Shown here one piece after another: positions 12,704-24,165 of a stretch of DNA of 64,000 nt (positions are counted from its first letter, which is position 1; every line of letters starts with the position of its first letter). Location: positions 71,439 to 135,438 of the forward strand of contig MU394133.1 in the NCBI GenBank assembly GCA_022578605.1. The letters run 5' to 3'. Below the pieces are notes generated by a model, which saw only the letters and a list, made by a program, of their open reading frames with translations, was not told the origin of the DNA and ran no database searches. The position numbers and the translations under genes are program-made. This stretch comes from Camillea tinctor. Taxonomy: Eukaryota > Ascomycota > Sordariomycetes > Xylariales > Xylariaceae.

Positions 12704-13609
12704 TCAACTCGTGCCATTCAACATCGCCGCCGACTGCCTCCAACACCGCGCGATCGCGCCCCAATACCGCTCGGGGAACATGCGCATATGGCCCACATGC
12801 GGCGAGCCATCGAACCTCTCCATGACCGTGGTGTAGCCCTTCCCCTTCGCGACAGCAGCCTGGTCCTCGAGGTCCCTCCAACCGATCAGGTCGTCCTCCT
12901 TGGAGTACATGTACAAGCGGGGGGCGCGTGGCGTGGCCATAGCGTGGTCGAGGAACGCGCGGCAGCTGTACACGCCGGCGGGCTCGATGCGCAGCGCGGC
13001 GCCGAGCAGGTGCATCGCGTACAGGAAGGTCCACCAGATGCCCTTGGTCACGGCGAACGGCCAGGGGAACCACCTCGCGGTGCCGAGGGCCATGGCGCGC
13101 GCCCACCGGCCCACCTCCCGCGCGAACACGAGGCTGCCCGGCGTCGAGTCGCTGACGCACAGCCGGTGCGGCAGCGCGCGTCCGGCGTGCCGCTCCCGGT
13201 ACGCGTTGAGCGTCGCCGCGGCGTAGATGCCCCCCGTGTTGGACATCACGTGCAGGACCACCCGCTCCGCGTCTTCTGCTGATGATTCCGGGGGGTGGAC
13301 CGGGAACACGGCGTCGATGAGGGGCATCATGGAGTCCGTGCGCTGCCGCAGCGTCTGGTAGGTGACTGCGAAGATGGGCGACACGATGACTACGATGCGC
13401 GCCGTGGGGAAGAGCGCGTGGTAGCCGTCGGCGTACTTGGCGACGTGCCGGGGCTGCGCGTCGCCCCAGCCGTAGATCAGGATGGTGGTTGGCTCGTCGT
13501 GGTTTGCCGATGTCCTGGCTGGTTTGTCTGCTGAGTGGTCTTCGTTGCGGAGGAAGATCCGCTCCGTGATAGGTGTGTACCCGGGGAATCTCGGAGCTCT
13601 GACAGCCAT
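12704..13609 (-). CDS. DUF829 / PaxU-type alpha/beta-hydrolase-fold protein
   Basis: A single-exon gene of 301 aa starting MAVRAPRFPGYTPITERIFL. It matches the pattern of the DUF829/TMEM53/PaxU family. TTILIYGWGDAQPRHVAKY is the first strand-turn of the hydrolase fold, and the family has the consensus 'YGWxxAxxRHxxKY'. HVMSNTGG lies where a nucleophile elbow is expected, VCDSTPG-like SDSTPGS follows, and GSPHVGHMRMFPERYW near the C-terminus supplies the conserved His. PaxU was named from an indole-diterpene cluster in Penicillium, but most members are not in clusters, and none of the neighbours here suggest one. The gene is clearly more GC-rich than the AT-rich DNA on both sides. Substrate is unknown. 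Confidence 0.85.
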   Translation of the reverse strand: MAVRAPRFPGYTPITERIFLRNEDHSADKPARTSANHDEPTTILIYGWGDAQPRHVAKYADGYHALFPTARIVVIVSPIFAVTYQTLRQRTDSMMPLIDAVFPVHPPESSAEDAERVVLHVMSNTGGIYAAATLNAYRERHAGRALPHRLCVSDSTPGSLVFAREVGRWARAMALGTARWFPWPFAVTKGIWWTFLYAMHLLGAALRIEPAGVYSCRAFLDHAMATPRAPRLYMYSKEDDLIGWRDLEDQAAVAKGKGYTTVMERFDGSPHVGHMRMFPERYWGAIARCWRQSAAMLNGTS

Positions 13610-15617
13610 TGTATTTTCTTTTATATTATGTTTTGCGGGTTTGGAGGTAGTGATAGGTTACGCGCTGTGGCAGTATTTGCTGATATAAAGGTGGTCTTGG
13701 TGGGATAGGTAGGTGTCTAGACTTATAACTACCAAGCTTGAAGTGATTGTGGTTGTTAGCCACGCCCCTAAAGTTTCTACTTACTAGGTAGATAGGTTTG
13801 TTTATAATAAGTACCTAAGGAGGTAAAATTATATGGGTTTGAAGACAATTGTCTTAATTTTGAGTGGCTGAAATGGAAGGATGCCGGAGAAAGTGTTGGG
13901 GGGCCAGGGGGTTTAGGATGTCTAAGACAAGACTAGTAACTTACATCCAGCACATTAGATTGCAGGAATATTATCAATTACCTAACGTAGTACATTTATA
14001 ACCCAGCCCCACATTCATAAGTAACTCCCCCAACACCCTAAAGGTAGTTAATTAACCTAGAGTTATGTATGCTACTATAAATGGTAGCTGAGTCCCTCAC
14101 TTACTACAATTTCCAACTTGGGCTAGACTTTAAATAGGTTACTCTATTTGAACGACTTTGGTCACTTATTACATTAATTCATTTTTGTGTGTACCTACCT
14201 AGGTAGGTAGCTAATCGATTTTGCAAGTGAAGCCTCTCTGCCTCTCTATCTAACGGGAGTAGATGAAAAAAGCTACATGTTTTCCTATTAAAAATTTACA
14301 TTACATTAGCTATCAACTACTTTAATACATACTAATCTTTGCTGTGCCTGATTTTATGTTTTTAGATATACGGAGCACTTGAGACGAGTGACGTACGTGC
14401 CGTCAAGGTGATGATTTCTAGTGTTATGTTGCACCGGAGCGGAGAGAGGAAAGCGGAAGCACGTATCACCACTTTCTTGACCGGGTTGGAGCTCGACGGG
14501 AGAGACATGTCAGTTAGTGGCTTGATCTAGTGCGCAGTAGAATTAGGGCCGCCCAAATACGGGACTCATGTGAACAATTAGGTAATCCCATAGACAAGAT
14601 AGACAAGCTGGGGATCATGATCGATCGAGCATTAAGTACTTAAGTAGTGGGGGTGAGATGCTTCGGACGAGCAAAAAGCGGATTATGTGTCGAACTTCTA
14701 GGTTGTTGAGTGTAATTGGTCATTCTGGCTAGCCATTGCTCAGGCTCCGTGATCCACCAAGCACGATATATTGAGTACGGATGAGCTTGCAATGTTGGTC
14801 ATGCGTGGAATATGCGTGCCGGCCACATGGGAATGGGTCCTTACTCCACAGGCGGACGACACTCGAAAAAGGAACATAGTGTCAAAATGTATCTATGTAT
14901 ACCTACCGAGTACATTGCCCCTGCCCAAAAGATCGCGTAAAATAACATCGATTAGGTACCAAATGTTTCAAAGTAACCCTATTCATATTGTGGCATAAGT
15001 GTTCTGGTTCTTGCAGCTGAACTTCCTTCACGATTAGTGGGGATGTCTAAATGTACTGTATTTGTTTCTATAATGACTACCTAGGTATACTATCCCACAC
15101 CTAAACCTAAATCTAGGTAGTACTTAGGTAAAGGAATGTAGGGGAGTGGGTGGGGTTGTGGAGTACGGTTTTTTTAGTGAAGAGCAAAGTGAATCTAAGC
15201 CCAGCTTGGCGACCAATCACGTATACTACTCCACTCTTTTTGGACCTATTCAGGTAATTCTTTTTCCTCGTTGAGTTTCCCCCATTCTTAAAGAAAAACA
15301 ACTCTCTTGTTGAAGGGAACCATAGTTGTACCCCCCAAAACGGTCAGTCAGCAGTACATGTCACCCAGGGCTGATCAATTGTATCTAGATGCAATGCATG
15401 TCTTATATTTCCTGACCAACAACTCGTAAATTAGCTAACTAAGATTCAAGCGTCCGCCATTGAAGCATACGCCATTAACACAGTTGTACGCATATAAGTC
15501 CAATATTTCCATAAATTTGATGCTATTCACAAAGAGCGAACCTGAGGAGTAGTTAGGTAGTGGGTATATACATCTTAGCTTGCTATATCACTCACTGAAA
15601 GACGACTAGCACCTAGT
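13610..15617. other. AT-rich gene-free stretch
   Basis: Upstream region of the DUF829 gene followed by AT-rich DNA. It contains palindromes such as CTACCTAGGTAG-type motifs near 14195 and 15077. I see no open frame with coding character. Confidence 0.5.
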
Positions 15618-15872
15618 TCATTGATGATCTTGTAGAGGTGCTTCAGTGTCATTCCAAAAGTCGAGTGGAAACACAGGCTTCCAAGGTTTAGGTTGGGATT
15701 CTCCCACAGCCATGGGAGCCTTCGAAGTGGTTGTGGTCTTGCTGGTGTGTTCAGTTCCCAGATCATCTGTCAGGGTACTTGTGGAGGCATAGGGGGTCTC
15801 TGCTGGATTGGGTTGTGCCCAAGCACCAATGCCATTCAAGGTGCTGGTTTGAGGTGCAGAAGTAGAAGACAT
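15618..15872 (-). CDS. Small hypothetical protein (84 aa)
   Basis: A minus-strand frame of 84 codons starting at a true ATG (MSSTSAPQTST). It is Ser/Thr/Pro-rich at the N-terminus and ends in an aromatic, proline-rich tail (KPWKPVFPLDFWNDTEAP). No signal peptide or membrane segment is visible. Upstream on the same strand, GTATGT...TTAG (about 15968 to 15920) could be a 5'-leader intron, which mildly supports a real transcript. No family recognised. It stands alone in an AT-rich region and could be a chance frame. Confidence 0.4.
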   Translation of the reverse strand: MSSTSAPQTSTLNGIGAWAQPNPAETPYASTSTLTDDLGTEHTSKTTTTSKAPMAVGESQPKPWKPVFPLDFWNDTEAPLQDHQ

Positions 15873-16994
15873 AGTGATGATGTGCAGAGGATCGGACGTA
15901 CGTATTCAAACTAAGACGTGAAAGAGAAAGGATATAGTACAGCGAAGAAACAAACATACCTACGTGTGTCGAGGATTATGACCGAGAATATATACGCGGT
16001 AAAAGTCTCAACTGGAAATAGCCCAGCCTTGATCTTACGAGGATCAATGTAATCGCTGATATGGAGGGCTCTTGTCGTGAATGCCTTGATGCATCGTGGT
16101 TGGTTATCGCTCGGTGAACTTCAAGTTTCCAAACGCGACGGCCGAGATTGCAGAGGGAGTGAGGGAGTGATACACAAACTCGAGTGCATATTATGCACCG
16201 ACAAATGGAGAGGTTTGGTAGCTTATTACATTAAACAGAACCAGAAACCGTTGTTTGAACGGCCTAAAAGAATATTCAAATAGGCAGAATGGGGGATGGG
16301 TTAAATGCTCTTATCATGAAAAATGGAGAATGGCAAATGGTTAAACCCTCCCATCCCCCAAAACGGATTTGTGACGGTCGGTTTCCTAACTAACCGTAAA
16401 GGTTTATGTTAGCAGGAGTATAGTATATTCTTAAACTATGAGATTTAATCACGTGTGGTAATGTTAGCGTATCGAGTAACTAAGTTGTAATTTAAGCTGC
16501 CGACTTTTGATATTAAAAGTCAGTGAACTATATATATATACTATAACTATCGCCCATAGCTACTATCGTCGCTCATAGTTGCGTCGACCACCGTCGCCGG
16601 CCTTAGCGTCAACGCCCCACTAACTGCCCGTTCTGGAAAGGGTACGAGGCTGGAATGTTTATCTACATCTAATCGGCGTTGGGTGCGCATGGGGCTAGAT
16701 TAGGCCGTAACAGGATTAAAAATAAAAATGATCTATTGGTGCAATTAGTACGACAAACCGTAACCTATATAAAAGCCGTTTATAAAATACCGTTTACAGT
16801 TAACTAATATAGCTTAAGCAGGTATCTAGGCTAGCGTTAAAAGGGGGTGACACATTTATGCTAGATAGACGGTAATAGGCTACGTATAAACTGCATACTA
16901 CCTCATCCGGGCATCTTGACCCCGGCTCTGCATACACAAACGCATGCACGGAAAAACGTGCGTGGCGGTAGACATGATTGGGCTTTAAATTCTA
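15873..16994. other. AT-rich intergenic region with short inverted repeat
   Basis: No supported gene. A 10-bp inverted repeat GGGGGATGGG (16291-16300) / CCCATCCCCC (16350-16359) brackets a 49-bp spacer. From about 16555 composition becomes more balanced, suggesting inserted foreign or repeat DNA, but I could not define an element. Confidence 0.4.
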
Positions 16995-17102
16995 CACCCC
17001 TCCCAGCCCTTTTCTTCTACTGTGGGGCGCCGCAGAAAAAAAATAGTCAGAGTGAAGGTTTTCGCTGGGCTCTACAGTAGAAAAAAAGGGCTGGGAGGGG
17101 TG
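16995..17102. mobile_element. MITE-like foldback element (108 bp, 29-bp TIRs, TA flanks)
   Basis: The left arm starts CACCCCTCCCAGCCCTTTT (16995-17023) and is matched by its reverse complement at 17074-17102 with a single mismatch. About 50 bp lies between the arms. The element is flanked by TA on both sides (16993-16994 and 17103-17104), the target duplication typical of Tc1/mariner elements. It has no coding capacity. An RNA or single strand of this segment would form a long hairpin. A simple hairpin of other origin is possible, but the TA flanks at the exact ends of the symmetry favour a transposon derivative. Confidence 0.65.
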
Positions 17103-17104
17103 TA

Positions 17105-18150
17105 TAAAGACATAGTAGTCCGGCGACCAGTACCCTTGGGCCTTGGCACTAGCTATGAAAGGGCGGATATATGTAGTGTTGAAGGAGCATGCGGAATGTG
17201 CTGCACATGTCAGTGGCTGTACCTTATAAAATTATGTGCCATCGGGGTATTCTGAACTACTGTATTTTTCGTGATGCATAGGACACCGGCTGCGTATTGG
17301 TCTCTGGGCTTAAACAAGCTTTGGGGCTTTATCGGCCGCCTCTACACCTAGAGCAGGGCGGTCATGTAAGTTGTATCACTGCCTAACCTTAGTCTAGTAT
17401 CATAGTTAGAGGCAACTGATGTATCATCTGACCAATGGCGGAACATCGCTATTTGCACCTATCGGTCAGAGATCTGGCTAGAGGTGCTATGTGAACCTTG
17501 AGAGCTGGCTTACTGGCTTGGTTCCGAAGAGAATTCAAGCACATATGGTAAGTCCTACTGCTATTTGAGATTTTCTTTCATGTGAGAGAAAGGTTCGTGC
17601 TATATTATACATTATACAATATCGATAGAACATTAACCCAGCCCTGCACCTACTTGGTCAAGTGCTGGGGGGTTCGACGTAACTGAAATTTACGATAAAT
17701 CTCTTCTCAAATTCGAATCTCAATAGTAGTTACAAATATCAAATAAGAGTAAACGCTAATAGATTGTGGTTATTAGCTCAGATATAGTTTGTGACAACAA
17801 AACTTATCAGAAAACAACAGATTACAATCTTCTACATAACTAAGCGAATCAGTATGCTAAAGTGCTCGAAAATCAATGGGTTTTGTAATGTGTAGGTAAA
17901 CGCAGATTGATTAGAATGGAGTTTGGGTTTTCTATATATACATATATATGCAGCTTGTACACTTTGATGGTTAGACATAAGAGACCTTTACCATTGACTG
18001 CGACTAACACTACGCTTACCATACTTTCCCTTTTTTTCTGATAACAAAAAAGAGTATGGGAGTCTAAATTATATGAACAAAGAAAAACAATCTTGAATTG
18101 ATTATAGGCCCTGATAACATCAAGACTAGATACCCCCTTACTTGATTTAC
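17105..18150. other. AT-rich intergenic region 3' of the zinc-finger gene
   Basis: No gene supported. A hairpin-forming pair CCATACT...(T)n and (A)n...AGTATGG near 18020-18060 lies just beyond the convergent 3' end of the transcription factor and may assist 3'-end formation; this is inference. Confidence 0.4.
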
Positions 18151-21100
18151 CTAAGTATTACTACGTCTGACAGGATCCTCCTCCTTCATACACTTGCTCT
18201 CCAGCACGCTTGTCCACTTCCCCAGTGTAGCGTTGTGGGAGTGCTTGAGGTGCTGCCGGAAGTGGTCAGCGCGGTAGAACTTCTTCGCCGCATTGCACTG
18301 GCCGACCTGGTGGACCTTCTGGAGGTGCTCTATAAGGCGCTTGTGGTGGTCCTCCCAGAGGTACTCTACGAGCATACGCTTGTATTGGTCCCCCGGGGAA
18401 ATCGACATCGCGTCGATGCTATCCTTGGGGATGGAGATACCTATCCCGCAGTAATTGCATATGATTTGTGAACCGGGTGCTTCCGGACTGTCGTGGAATG
18501 AGTCCTGGAACTCCAGAGCTAGAAGCATCGAGCAGGACCAGGCGCGGCGCCTGATGTGGAGACTCTTCTCATGACGTTCTGTGTCGTTTTTTGTTTTGAA
18601 GCGGTGACCGCAGTAGCTACATTTGTACTTCCTCTTGGATTCGTGTGCCCTTCAAAGTTACATGTTAGTGATGATGAAACCCCAGCAACTTTATATAGTG
18701 ACGTAAGTTATGATTTGGTTACTTATGCTCATTGTACTTACTTTCGTGCCTCCGGCGAGTCGAACATCTTTGGCCTTGTAGGACAACAGTTGCATGGGAA
18801 ATTGAGCCCCGATAGAGACGGCCGAGACTTCTGGTGATTGAGACTTCTGGGCATCTCGAGGAAACTTTCACTACTGCTTTTGGTGTGCAGGCTTGTCGAG
18901 CCTCGTTTAGAGGAACCTGGAAACACTGGTGAATCAGTACGTAGCAGGCTAGCCAAGCTTTCCTCACTCCCATTCCATAGGGCCGAACTACTCGTGTCGT
19001 AGCTAAACGATAGAGAAGAAGATATTGGCGAGTTCTGACTGGTTATTGCGAGGCCAGGATGCCGAATGCTCAGAGTATTAAGCACACTAGACGAACTATC
19101 ATTTCTTTGCAGAGAGGTAATACCCCCTGGAGGGGAGCCCGCCCGCCTCTTTGTTCTTAAGGGAGCTAGAGGTCTATCCTTAAATCTTGAGAGTAAAAGT
19201 GACTCTTTATTTGTGAAGGAATTCTGTTGGCCATCTTCATAAATAACACCGCTTTCGGTATTATTAGGCGGAGGTTGAATATTGACGCCAAGTTGCTGTT
19301 GTGTGGGCTCCATATTTGAAATGGGAAGTACGTCCAGATGCTTTAATGGGGTAGGTTTGGATTCATGTGATTCATCAGAATACATGGATTTCAAAAACTC
19401 CATCGAGCTATGAATTTTATCTTGGGGCCACTGAGAAGTGTTTAATACTTGTTGCGCCGTCCTGTAATATTTAATAAGACGAAAGTCTAGCTTGGGTTCA
19501 GACGGTTCTTTGTCCAGTGACCAAGTTGATATGAGAGGGTCATACGAAGCTGAAGCAGCTTCAAATAGCTCAAGTGCTAAACGCAGGTAGGTAGAGCGGT
19601 CGTAACTCAAGGTCAGGTTGGATGCAGACACTTGTGCCAATGATAGATCCCCCAGAAACATGATGGAGCGGCGAACGAACGATTGTAGATAAAGCCCATA
19701 GAATGCCGATAACCACCATTTTCTACCAGGGGGGCGGTTCTCTTTCCGGAATATGACATTCGAAAATTCATTTAAGAATGATGTCATGTTAGAAGCGAGC
19801 AATCTAAAACTCTCAATCTCACACTGGTTGATACTACAATTTGCGTGTAGCATGGGGGTCAAAGAACAGGAAAATCTTAATATGTCGACGCAGTTTCTCA
19901 GACACTCAATGGCTAGACTAGAAATATTTGACTAAGAGATCAGTTAAAAGAGGATCATAATATAAGCGGCGAAAGGGGGGATCTATTACGTACAGTGCCA
20001 TACTCAGTTTCATAAATCGAAGCTGCCTTCATCATCTCAGCCACGCTCTCGATATTCTCAATTCGGAGGACGGATTTAATAGAAGAGTCGTCAACGAGGC
20101 CCCACACAATATTGAGGATATTGCTCTGAAGATTGTGCTCTTGGCATCGGACACGAGGTAGATCTATAATTGGTGAGCATAATATGTCAAGGACTACTTT
20201 GTTGTAAGTGTCATCGACGGAGCTTATAACTTCTTCAAGGCGGGTGGTAGCATTCTGAAGCACTAGGCGTGTATCATTTACCATGAAATCTACCAGGGAA
20301 GTATTGGAAGTAAATGCTTCTATCATATGAGCGACATGGCTTTCGGCTAAACTGGTGGACTTTGAGCATAAACATATTTCTGGGGAATGATCTAGGAGGG
20401 TTCCTCGTCTACATCCTATGCTCTGCCAAAGTGATTTGTTCTCGGCTTTGGGACACGCTTTGCAAGGCTCATCGGCGTCGCACTTCAATTTTGTTAGCAA
20501 TATTTATCTTAAAGTCTAGTATGAATTAAATACCTTCTTCCTAAGAATTTTGCACCTCCAGCAAGCCCCAATTGCCTTCAGAGTGCGAGATAGGCCGCTC
20601 GATGATGACCGCCAAGCACGAGAAGCAATTGAGGACGAAACACTTTGAGTTGAGACATGGTCTGAACGCAAGTTATAGAGATTATGTGAACCTGGGTTTT
20701 GAATATTGCATTGTGGGGGTTCAATAACATCTGTGTTTCTTCCCTTTAGACCAGAAGCCCCAGTCCCATCTGGGGACATTTCTTGGTTAAAGGAGGCTTT
20801 CTCGCGCTCATTAGATGGGAAGCTCGTGGCGAACTGTGAATTCGAATCTGTATCGAGATCTCCTTCCACATTGAATTGAGGCTGAGTGCCCCCGATTTTA
20901 GACAACCGCCATTGATCAGAGGTTAGGTCATCATCACGGCAAGGCGGTTGTTGAGCTTGGCTAGGGAAGATTTCTTGGATTGAATCCTTTCGAAGTTGAA
21001 CCGTCCTGCGACTAGCATCATATGAATACCCAAGACTTAATTTAATAGCCAGAGCCCTGAAAACTGCCTGCTTGGTTTGATCACAGTCCTTGAATTCTAT

Positions 21101-21502
21101 ATGCTGGGTCGAAGGGTTGTTCTTGAACAGAACCAAGGAGGTGAAGGTCGCGAGAGTAGTCGGATCGTTCATATCTGAAGATTTTATTAGTACTAACATA
21201 GATGGATGCATCATCTTTCGTATAAGCTCACCTAATGACTTACTCTGGTCTGCTTCTTCTGCACGGATGGGTATATTACCCACCCCCACGGATGTCAGGT
21301 TATAGTTGGATGTATCTTCACCCCACGATTCATGAGCCTCTCGCACAAGGATGTCAGACCCAGCAAAGTCATCCTGGATTGACTCCGGCTCAAAACCAGA
21401 CAAATTCGCTAGACTAGCAAAATTAACATCATTTAGATCGATAGATTGGTTATTGTTCCAAGCATGGGCTAAGAAGCCGTCCTGGAAAAGGTCATCTTCC
21501 AT
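18151..21502 (-). CDS. Transcription factor with Zn2Cys6 cluster and C-terminal C2H2 fingers
   Basis: Four exons on the minus strand: 21502-20534, 20482-20004, 19917-18742 and 18649-18151, giving about 1040 aa. The N-terminal 310 residues are acidic and Ser/Thr-rich (MEDDLFQDGF...). A fungal binuclear zinc cluster with spacing C-X2-C-X6-C-X5-C-X2-C-X13-C spans residues 314-347 and is cut by intron 1 (20533-20483; donor GTATTT, branch GCTAAC). A helical middle region follows (LAIECLRNCVDILRFSC...). Exon 4 adds a C2H2 finger (C885, C888, then His-X5-His) and a second Cys/His-rich stretch (CNYCG ... HLQKVH, HFRQHLKHSH). The middle intron (20003-19918) has alternative sites; I chose GTATGG/TAG because it gives the continuous sequence YETDLAIECL. 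Nuclear regulator by family; targets unknown. Confidence 0.85.
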
Positions 21503-22228
21503 GTTATCTCGTTCTCAGAATCCGTAACTTGACAGACAAGTTACGTATAAAGTGGTAGGACTGACCTAAGTTAGAAGAATTCTTCTTTTACCAAGTAAAG
21601 CCGAGCTGACCAAGGCCAACCGGTGTAGGATCAATGATCAACAGCGGCCGGTAGGGCTGGCAGGGCTGATGGGGTGGTCCCGTAGGGCCTTGCTCATTGC
21701 CAAGGATCGTAGACCGCTACGCCTACATAGGGCGCGTAAACTTGCAACCCATGGCTCCATCTGACTCGCAGGCTATTCTCGCTTCTCAACCAAGAGTAAT
21801 GATGTGCAAATAATTAATGCAACATGCTCCAAAGCAGGCGTGGCCGATCGTCAAATAATGACGTTAGGGGATCAAGAGACCACCAAATAAGGGGTTAAGG
21901 AGTGAAAATCGGATTAAACGATATCCATTTAACAAGGTTATCGTGATATCTAGATTATTAAATTATACCTTGAGACCCGGGGATGACATTGGCAAGATTG
22001 GGTTGGATTGGATGATGAATATACCTAACCTAGGCCTGGCTTGGGCTCCCCACATGTAGGAGCTTAACCCATGTGCTTTAAACTGAAGCTGTTAGGTTTA
22101 GACTCCTTTCTCTTCCCTTCCCCCTTTCCATTTTAGACATCATATCATCATTTCCCACATCCACGACCATCCTGCATATATTATGATATAGGCTCATACC
22201 TATCAATCACATCCCTAGAATTATACAT
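21503..22228. other. Divergent promoter region between zinc-finger factor and F-box gene
   Basis: A 726-bp gap serving two outward genes. No element is recognised with confidence. A pyrimidine-rich stretch near 22100-22135 precedes the F-box start. Confidence 0.5.
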
Positions 22229-24100
22229 ATGGCCGAAGAGCATAAGGTCGCCTGCGGATTTTGCGGCTTCGTTACCCCGCGGAGTGGGCTTGGTCTAGAC
22301 ATCTCCTCAAGCCCAGACATCTCCTGGACTCATCACTACCGAGCCGTCTACTGCACTGGTCCAAATGACAGTGAGCCACGCCTATCTGGTGTAGGATGCT
22401 ATACTAGTTCATCGGCACAGAATGGTGTGCCTCTCAAGCCCCATCAGCGGTTTGACGATGTAGACCTGAATCCTCTGCCACTCGTTGTTATTCGGGATGT
22501 CAGTCCACCGGGGCCGGAGATTCCGGACACGGAGAAGGAAACGTACTCCTGGGGCTTCAAGTTTCATGATGCTTGCTGGTCACTCCTGGTGCAGGCCTCT
22601 GCACCTAGATCGGTAGATATAAAGCTGCTCTGGAGAATCTTGCTTTCCGTTCCTTGTGCATATGGTGTACCGAACTGGGGTCATACGTATGGCGGTCTAT
22701 ACTATGGTACTCGAAAAGACCCAACCCGCGGCGAACATTTTGCTCTTCTTGGATTGAACTCTCACTTGATCGTCCCGAGCACGTTCTCTGATCCGTTCAA
22801 GGTACCCGAGCTAGATGCGATGATCGCCAAATTGCGCATCGACCGAGATGAGTCCCAAGATGCAGACTCTCGCGGCATACCCCTCCACAGAGATTCCAAA
22901 TCCAACGACTCATTTGCAATCTTGCCCTTTGAACTCAAAGAGATGCTGCTTACCTATTTAAACTCAGAGGATGTAGCCCATCTTCGTCTCGCATCTCGAG
23001 AAATGGCGGCTGTTTCGCTATCTCAGCACTTCTTCCAGAGCCGGTTCTGGCCCGGCCAAGAATTCGAAGTTGCCTTTGACGGCCTTCACCTTACTCCAAG
23101 CGACAAGAGGAAAACAGATTGGAAGCATTTATACCACGAGATGAAAAAACGGCGGAATGGCAATATGGTTTTTCTAGGAGAGCGTAATAGGCAGCGGATC
23201 TGGAAACAAACGATTAAACCACTCGTGGCCGCCATGGATAGGCTTTCGGAGATGAGTGAACTAAAAGGGAGTTCTGAGTGGAAACTGGACCTGGAGCTTG
23301 AAGGCGAAGCAGATTGGAAGCTGATAAAATCTCAACGAAGCATTAATAATGAATCATCTAATGAACTCAGACGTCGTGTATTGAGGGCTGAAGTTGAACT
23401 GCCACCAGCTATAGTGGAAGCAGTTTACATAAGCTTCATGAGCTTCTTTGGGACAAGGCACATAACAGGACTACGGATTTCCTTTTATGGGGGAGAAGAG
23501 GCCGAAATTGGGTATATTTCAACTCGATCCGAGGAGAAGCTGCGCGCCGGTGGTTTCCTGGAAGGACTGCACGCTGCGGTGGCTGAGTACGGCATTAGAG
23601 CCTTCGCATTGCGTACTAGTCAGCTATCCGAGTTCTTGGAATGGGCTGGTGACTTCGACGATGCGCTTCCTCAGATGTCTGTCAAAACTAACAAAGGTCC
23701 TATTCGGAAGATCAGGGCTGCTTTTGACGTAAGCCATCACCCCCTCCTTCTCCCTAACGCTATTGGTGATATTCGTGTTAACAGACTATCAGGGTTTCCG
23801 AATGCAAGCACTTCTCATAACGTAAAGGTAATAACCTACATGGTCTTACCATCTGTAAATGTAACTCTACAACTTTTTGTTATACTACCAGGAGAGAGAT
23901 GCCCCCGTATAATGTGTGTTATGCAAGTAACCACGGTGACACCTCCAGGATCTCCACAGGCAGGGAGAAAACCTACACTTCACTACATCACTCAAATATG
24001 TACCAAGGGGGGTACGTCTAATCATTTTCATGATGTTATGTATTATGATTCCGCTGTACATATTTACCCGTTCCACCAGAACGTAACCCTAAGCAATTGA
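22229..24100 (+). CDS. F-box domain protein
   Basis: Likely substrate-receptor subunit of an SCF ubiquitin ligase. The N-terminus (MAEEHKVACGFCGF) has a CxxC pair. An F-box near residues 229-262 reads FAILPFELKEMLLTYLNSED, followed by the usual HLRLASREM helix; this is where Skp1 would bind. The rest has no repeats I can name. The frame stays open for 623 aa, but after residue 500 (...RKIRAAFD) a good donor GTAAGC occurs at 23729. A CTAAC motif near 23753 and acceptors at 23784 or 23792 follow, so the true C-terminus may differ from the open frame. The last 120 residues of the unspliced frame look less protein-like. Function beyond ubiquitination is unknown. Confidence 0.75.
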   Translation: MAEEHKVACGFCGFVTPRSGLGLDISSSPDISWTHHYRAVYCTGPNDSEPRLSGVGCYTSSSAQNGVPLKPHQRFDDVDLNPLPLVVIRDVSPPGPEIPDTEKETYSWGFKFHDACWSLLVQASAPRSVDIKLLWRILLSVPCAYGVPNWGHTYGGLYYGTRKDPTRGEHFALLGLNSHLIVPSTFSDPFKVPELDAMIAKLRIDRDESQDADSRGIPLHRDSKSNDSFAILPFELKEMLLTYLNSEDVAHLRLASREMAAVSLSQHFFQSRFWPGQEFEVAFDGLHLTPSDKRKTDWKHLYHEMKKRRNGNMVFLGERNRQRIWKQTIKPLVAAMDRLSEMSELKGSSEWKLDLELEGEADWKLIKSQRSINNESSNELRRRVLRAEVELPPAIVEAVYISFMSFFGTRHITGLRISFYGGEEAEIGYISTRSEEKLRAGGFLEGLHAAVAEYGIRAFALRTSQLSEFLEWAGDFDDALPQMSVKTNKGPIRKIRAAFDVSHHPLLLPNAIGDIRVNRLSGFPNASTSHNVKVITYMVLPSVNVTLQLFVILPGERCPRIMCVMQVTTVTPPGSPQAGRKPTLHYITQICTKGGTSNHFHDVMYYDSAVHIYPFHQNVTLSN

Positions 24101-24165
24101 GGAAATAGAACTAATACCAAGAACGCCTTCACTCCGCGCTGAAAAACCGTTGAATGTACCCTCCA

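Noticed and set aside
16707..16716. CGTAACA end motif like the LTR terminus
   Set aside because: Neighbouring sequence does not align with the two solo LTRs and no target duplication is present.
17640..17700. GGTTCGA box resembling a tRNA B box
   Set aside because: No matching A box, acceptor stem or cloverleaf around it. No tRNA, rRNA or CRISPR array was found anywhere in the window.
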